A stretch of 64,000 bases of DNA, taken from positions 372,001 to 436,000 of the forward strand of contig JAOWBW010000254.1 in assembly GCA_026119855.1 (NCBI GenBank), read 5' to 3'. Each line of letters begins with the position of its first letter. The first letter of the stretch is position 1. Under the pieces are notes generated by a model. It searched no databases. It had not been told where the DNA came from and was given only the letters and a program-made list of their open reading frames with translations. This DNA is from Campanula takesimana (Eukaryota > Streptophyta > Magnoliopsida > Asterales > Campanulaceae). The position numbers were made by a program, and so were the translations under genes. Shown here piece by piece: positions 60,869 to 64,000 of the stretch.

Positions 60869-62456
60869 TTATTTGGTGGTGGTGGGAAGGCTTGTGGGGG
60901 AGGGGAGTAGAGAGAGGTGAGCATACTTGGGGTTGGGTTTGATAATTCCATGAGATAAGTGAGTAGTGATGGTGCAAACTAGAGGAGGGAGGTGGGTGAG
61001 GATGTTGGGGTGTCCGGGTTGGTATGGTCGGGTGAGGAGGGAGTCCGTTCGGGTGAGGTGGTAGATGCGATCGGACCAGGGGAAGGGGTCCGGTTGGGTG
61101 ATGAGTGGGGTCCGGTCGGGTTGGATAGGTCGGGTGAGGAGGGAGTCCGGTCGGGTGAGTTGGTTGATCCGGACGGGCGAGGAGAGGGGGTGCAGTCGGG
61201 TGATGAGAGGGGTGTGGGCGGATCTGTTGTTGTTGGGGGTGGGTGAGGAGGGGGGTTCGACCGGATCAAGGGGTTGGGGGAAGGGTGGATTCGGAGTAGG
61301 TGTGAGGGGTGGAGTGGGAGAATCGGGAAAGAGGGGTAGGGACAGAGAAGTCCAGTCAGAGGGAGAGAGAGCAGCGGAATGGGGTGGGGAGGTGGTTAAG
61401 TTGGAGTAGGGAAGACTTGTTTCGACAAATTTGACATGACGAGAAGTGTAGAAACGGTGTGTTTGTGGGTCGAGACAATAATAAGCACTTTGGGTGGGCG
61501 AGTAGCCGACAAAGATACAAAGAATAGATTTGGGGGCCAGTTTGTGAGGAGTGTATGGACGGAGCCAGGGGGTAACACAAGCAGCTGAAAATGCGGAGTT
61601 TGGAGTAGTTGGGAGGAGTTTTGAACAGACGAAGATAGGGTGAGTCATTATTGAGGGTGGCGGTGGGGAGGCGATTGATGAGATAGACAACAGTAGTGAA
61701 GGCATAGGGCCAGAGTGTGAGAGGAAGCTTTGCATGTGAGAGACCAGTTTCGACAATGTGGCATTGTCAACGTTCAGCATACCCATTGTGTTCAGGGGTA
61801 TGTGGAGGGGTGGTGACATGAGTGACATCATCATTGAGTACGGATGGTGTAAGTTTGAGGTATTCACCACCATTGTCGGAGTAGAGTTGGAGAATGGGAG
61901 GACGAAAATATTTTTCAACAAGGTCTTTGAAGCAAGTAAAGGTGGTGTAGGTGTCTGATTTGTTTTTGTGAGGGTAAAGCCTTGTGTATTTGGTGTAGTG
62001 ATCAATGAAGATGACGTAGTATTTGAAGTTGTCAAGTGAGCGGACAGGTGAAGTCCAAACATCAGAAAAAATGAGATCTAACGGAGCAGTAGACACAAGA
62101 GAAGAAGTAGAAAACGGAAGTTTATGACTTTTATTAATATTGCAAGAATTACATGGAGAAAAATCTGAAGGAATAAATAAAGAAAAACGACTACGTAATA
62201 AACTAAGGATAGGAGGGGAGGGGTGTCCTAATCTATGATGCCAAAACTGCGAGGAAGCGACGCTGGGTAGAGCTTGAATGGAAGACGGGTGCCAAAGATA
62301 GACTCCATGCTCAAGGGTTCCATGGAGGAGAATGCGATGCGTCTGGATTTCCTTGATAACAAAAGAAGAGTGTGAGAATTCAAGAGTAGTGTGGTTGTCT
62401 TTGCAGAGTTGAGAGACAGAGAATATTTCGGGTAATGAGTGGGACATGTAAAGCAT
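60869..62456 (-). pseudogene. copia C pre-integrase, integrase and linker
   Basis: 61,767-62,456 holds the histidine motif FWHHRLGHPSPP, a CNSCNI zinc pair, and the integrase core blocks SDVWTSPV, YSDNGGEYLKLTPS and PPHTPEHNGYAER, where it stops. After a shift, 60,869 to about 61,580 gives the FVGYSPTQSAYYCL box and a low-complexity linker with repeats of the type SLLTRPxQPD / SPVRxNQLTRP encoded by a ggtcgggtgagg-type minisatellite (61,015-61,180). Confidence 0.85.
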
Positions 62457-62654
62457 TATTGAAAATAAGGGAGGTGGAAGAAGTAGAGTAAGAGAAAGAA
62501 CCTATATTAGAAATAGGGAGGGAGGAACCATCGCCAATAATGACATCATCGCTGCCATTGTAAGGGGTGTGAAGAGCAAGGTTGGAGAGATCACTAGTGA
62601 TGTGGTGGGTGGCACCGCTGTCAAGGAGCCAGGGTTAGGTGGGGGAGGTAGTGG

Positions 62655-63528
62655 TTAGGTGGCGGTGTGGGCTTGGGGGTTTGGAGTGCAGGTTTGGCGA
62701 GGAGAGGGGGAGGGTGGTGGAAAGATGACGGAAGGGTAGGCTTTTTGGAATTTGTGGCATTGAGATATAACATGGCCAATGATACGACAGTATTGACACT
62801 TTCCTTTGAACTGGCCAGAGTTGGTGTCTGAGGATGAAGTTGGGTTTGTGGTAGAGGGGAGTAGGTGGTGGTTTTGGGTGTAAGTGAGCCGGGTTTGGGC
62901 GGTCATGGCAGTGGTGGGAAAGGATGCGGATGCGGGTGCGGTGTGTTGTTTTAAGGTGAGTTCATGGTGGATGAGTTTTTCTTGGAGAGCTTCAAAGGTG
63001 ATGGGGGTATCTCAGGCACGAATGGAGTCAATTACGGGTTTTTAGGAATCATATTCAAGACCTTTGAGGATCTTGGCAATGATGTCTTCAGGGTCCATTG
63101 GCTTACCAAGGATAGCAAGTTTGTCGGTGTAAGATTTGACAGCATGAATGTAGTCCGAAATAGATAGGTTATTTTTGGTGAACTAGGGGAGCAACTGTGG
63201 GATCAAGGGTTCCAATGAGAGCACCAAGAATAAGTCGATCTTGGCGGCTCCAGGTGATAGCGGCTGGACTGGGTGTGGTGGTGATGGTGGCGGGGGTATC
63301 GCCAGAGGTTGCAACAGCAGGGGCGGTGACGGTGATATCGTAGTTGGGTTTGGGGTGAGATCCATCAACAAACTTGAGAAGGTCGAGACCAAAAAGGATG
63401 GAGGGGATTTGAGAAGCCCATATGAGATAGGTGAGTGGGGTGAGAGTTCGACAGTGAGATAGATCAACGAGAAGAAGTGGGTGGTTGGGGTCGGCGGTGT
63501 TGGGAATGGTGGTGGTGGTGCCGGCCAT
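62655..63528 (-). pseudogene. copia C gag, deleted and broken
   Basis: Starts MAGTTTTIPNTADPNHP at 63,528. It shares LVDLSHCRTLTPLTYLIWAS and FGLDLLKFVDGS with copia A gag, then after APLVHQK loses about 40 codons present in copia A and hits stops. The zinc knuckle CQYCRIIGHVISQC is in 62,655-62,906. Confidence 0.85.
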
Positions 63529-63601
63529 TGGGTTATGATGGGTAGGTATGTCGAATTTTTTAGAGAGAGAGTGTGGATGTTTTTGCTCTATACCATTTCG
63601 A

Positions 63602-63874
63602 TGATGCAAAACTTGATATTTTATTCACAGTCACAATATATAGATACAAGAGGTAGAGTCCTAATTATGAACAATGTACTAGTTTCCTAATCTAAATACA
63701 ATTGTAATCTTTACAATATTATTAAAGATACAAAATGACTAGAAAGAGTAGAGAACAAGAAACCCTAGGTAGTAACTCGGCTAGGGCTAGGGTTAGGGTT
63801 GACCCGAGTGTGACCCGGGTATATCCTGCTAGGGTTAGGGTTGACCCGAGTGTGACCCGGGTATATCCTTAATA
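63602..63874 (-). repeat. 5' LTR of copia C
   Basis: Direct repeat of 59,064-59,347, with a few differences and an 11-bp length difference. Confidence 0.9.
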
Positions 63875-64000
63875 CGTTTAAGCTATGCAAAGATCTTTTT
63901 AAGGTTGATCTTGCTAGATGCATGTGGTTTGACAATGTTGAGAATAGGAGTCTAAATTGGTGAAATGGACCAGAACTTAGTGATTATACCAAACCAAGAG
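63875..64000. other. Flank after copia C, nothing recognised
   Basis: 126 bp to the window end. No match to copy 1 is visible because copy 1 lost this part. No feature assigned. Confidence 0.5.

Larger units (their letters stand above)
41317..60926 (+). repeat. Copy 2 of the tandem duplication (copy 1: about 8,150-21,472)
   Basis: Collinear blocks: 8,150-8,520 with 41,317-41,680; 8,764-10,366 with 41,685-43,503; 12,404-13,464 with 43,655-44,765; 13,977-14,820 with 44,766-45,756; 14,820-16,733 with 57,729-58,815; 18,314/19,597-21,472 with 58,816-60,926. Interruptions are transposons present in only one copy. The left edge of copy 2 abuts the stop codon of the USP-like pseudogene, whereas copy 1 is preceded by copia B. 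Confidence 0.93.
59064..63874 (-). mobile_element. Ty1/copia element C, full length, decayed
   Basis: LTRs 59,064-59,347 and 63,602-63,874 (+ strand tgatgcaaaact ... tccttaata). The minus strand next to the 5' LTR reads tggtatagagc (63,585-63,595), close to the initiator-Met primer site. Order on the minus strand is gag, zinc knuckle, integrase, RT, RNase H, purine tract, 3' LTR. It shares its left junction with the fragment at 19,847, so it inserted before the duplication. Possible target duplication cgttt lies at 59,053-59,057 and 63,875-63,879, not directly abutting the left LTR. Confidence 0.9.

Noticed and set aside
60992..61409. + strand Gly/Val-rich ORFs near 61,000-61,400
   Set aside because: They are complements of the low-complexity linker of copia C encoded by a minisatellite.

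Overview
The window is nuclear DNA of a flowering plant, almost certainly a eudicot. It holds an intron-rich FRUITFULL-like MADS-box gene, Ty1/copia elements primed by initiator-Met tRNA, a Ty3/gypsy element of the Tat type with two RNase H domains and antisense ORFs, a non-LTR element with a DUF4283-type ORF1, a Helitron, hAT and Mutator-like elements, and many Stowaway MITEs (termini CTCCCTCCG, TA target duplications). The species cannot be named from the sequence.

Layout. 1-8,100: a Stowaway MITE interrupted by an odd element with inverted LTRs, then copia A (3,013-7,827) inserted into an older copia B. 8,100-32,949: a complete FUL-like MADS-box gene on the + strand. Exon 1 is at 9,349-9,533 and exons 2-8 lie in 30,456-32,949, so intron 1 is 20.9 kb and is packed with nested transposons: a LINE inside a Stowaway, a Helitron, a MULE-like MITE carrying a hAT element, a truncated copia, a hAT element carrying a MULE-like MITE, a long-TIR foldback, and the 3' end of a Tat-type gypsy element. 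32,950-35,500: AT-rich intergenic DNA with a degenerate tandem repeat. 35,585-41,316: a universal-stress-protein-like pseudogene split by copia D (36,057-41,068). 41,317-64,000: a second copy of the MADS gene's 5' part (promoter, exon 1 at 42,276-42,460, start of intron 1), interrupted by a 12-kb Tat-type gypsy element (45,757-57,728) and a full-length copia C (59,064-63,874). Exons 2-8 of this second gene are not in the window.

The organising fact is a direct duplication: about 8,150-21,472 corresponds to 41,317-60,926. Because both copies are visible, many transposons can be matched to their empty site in the other copy. This gives exact insertion boundaries, target-site duplications and relative timing. 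Promoter plus exon 1 are essentially identical between copies, while the intron beyond them is clearly diverged.

Most protein-like reading frames belong to transposons and are broken by stops, frameshifts or deletions. The only intact host gene is the MADS-box gene. The most unusual items are the spliced antisense gene inside the gypsy element, the LINE that looks twin-primed, the inverted-LTR element, and copia D, whose coding frame is broken only by nonsense codons.
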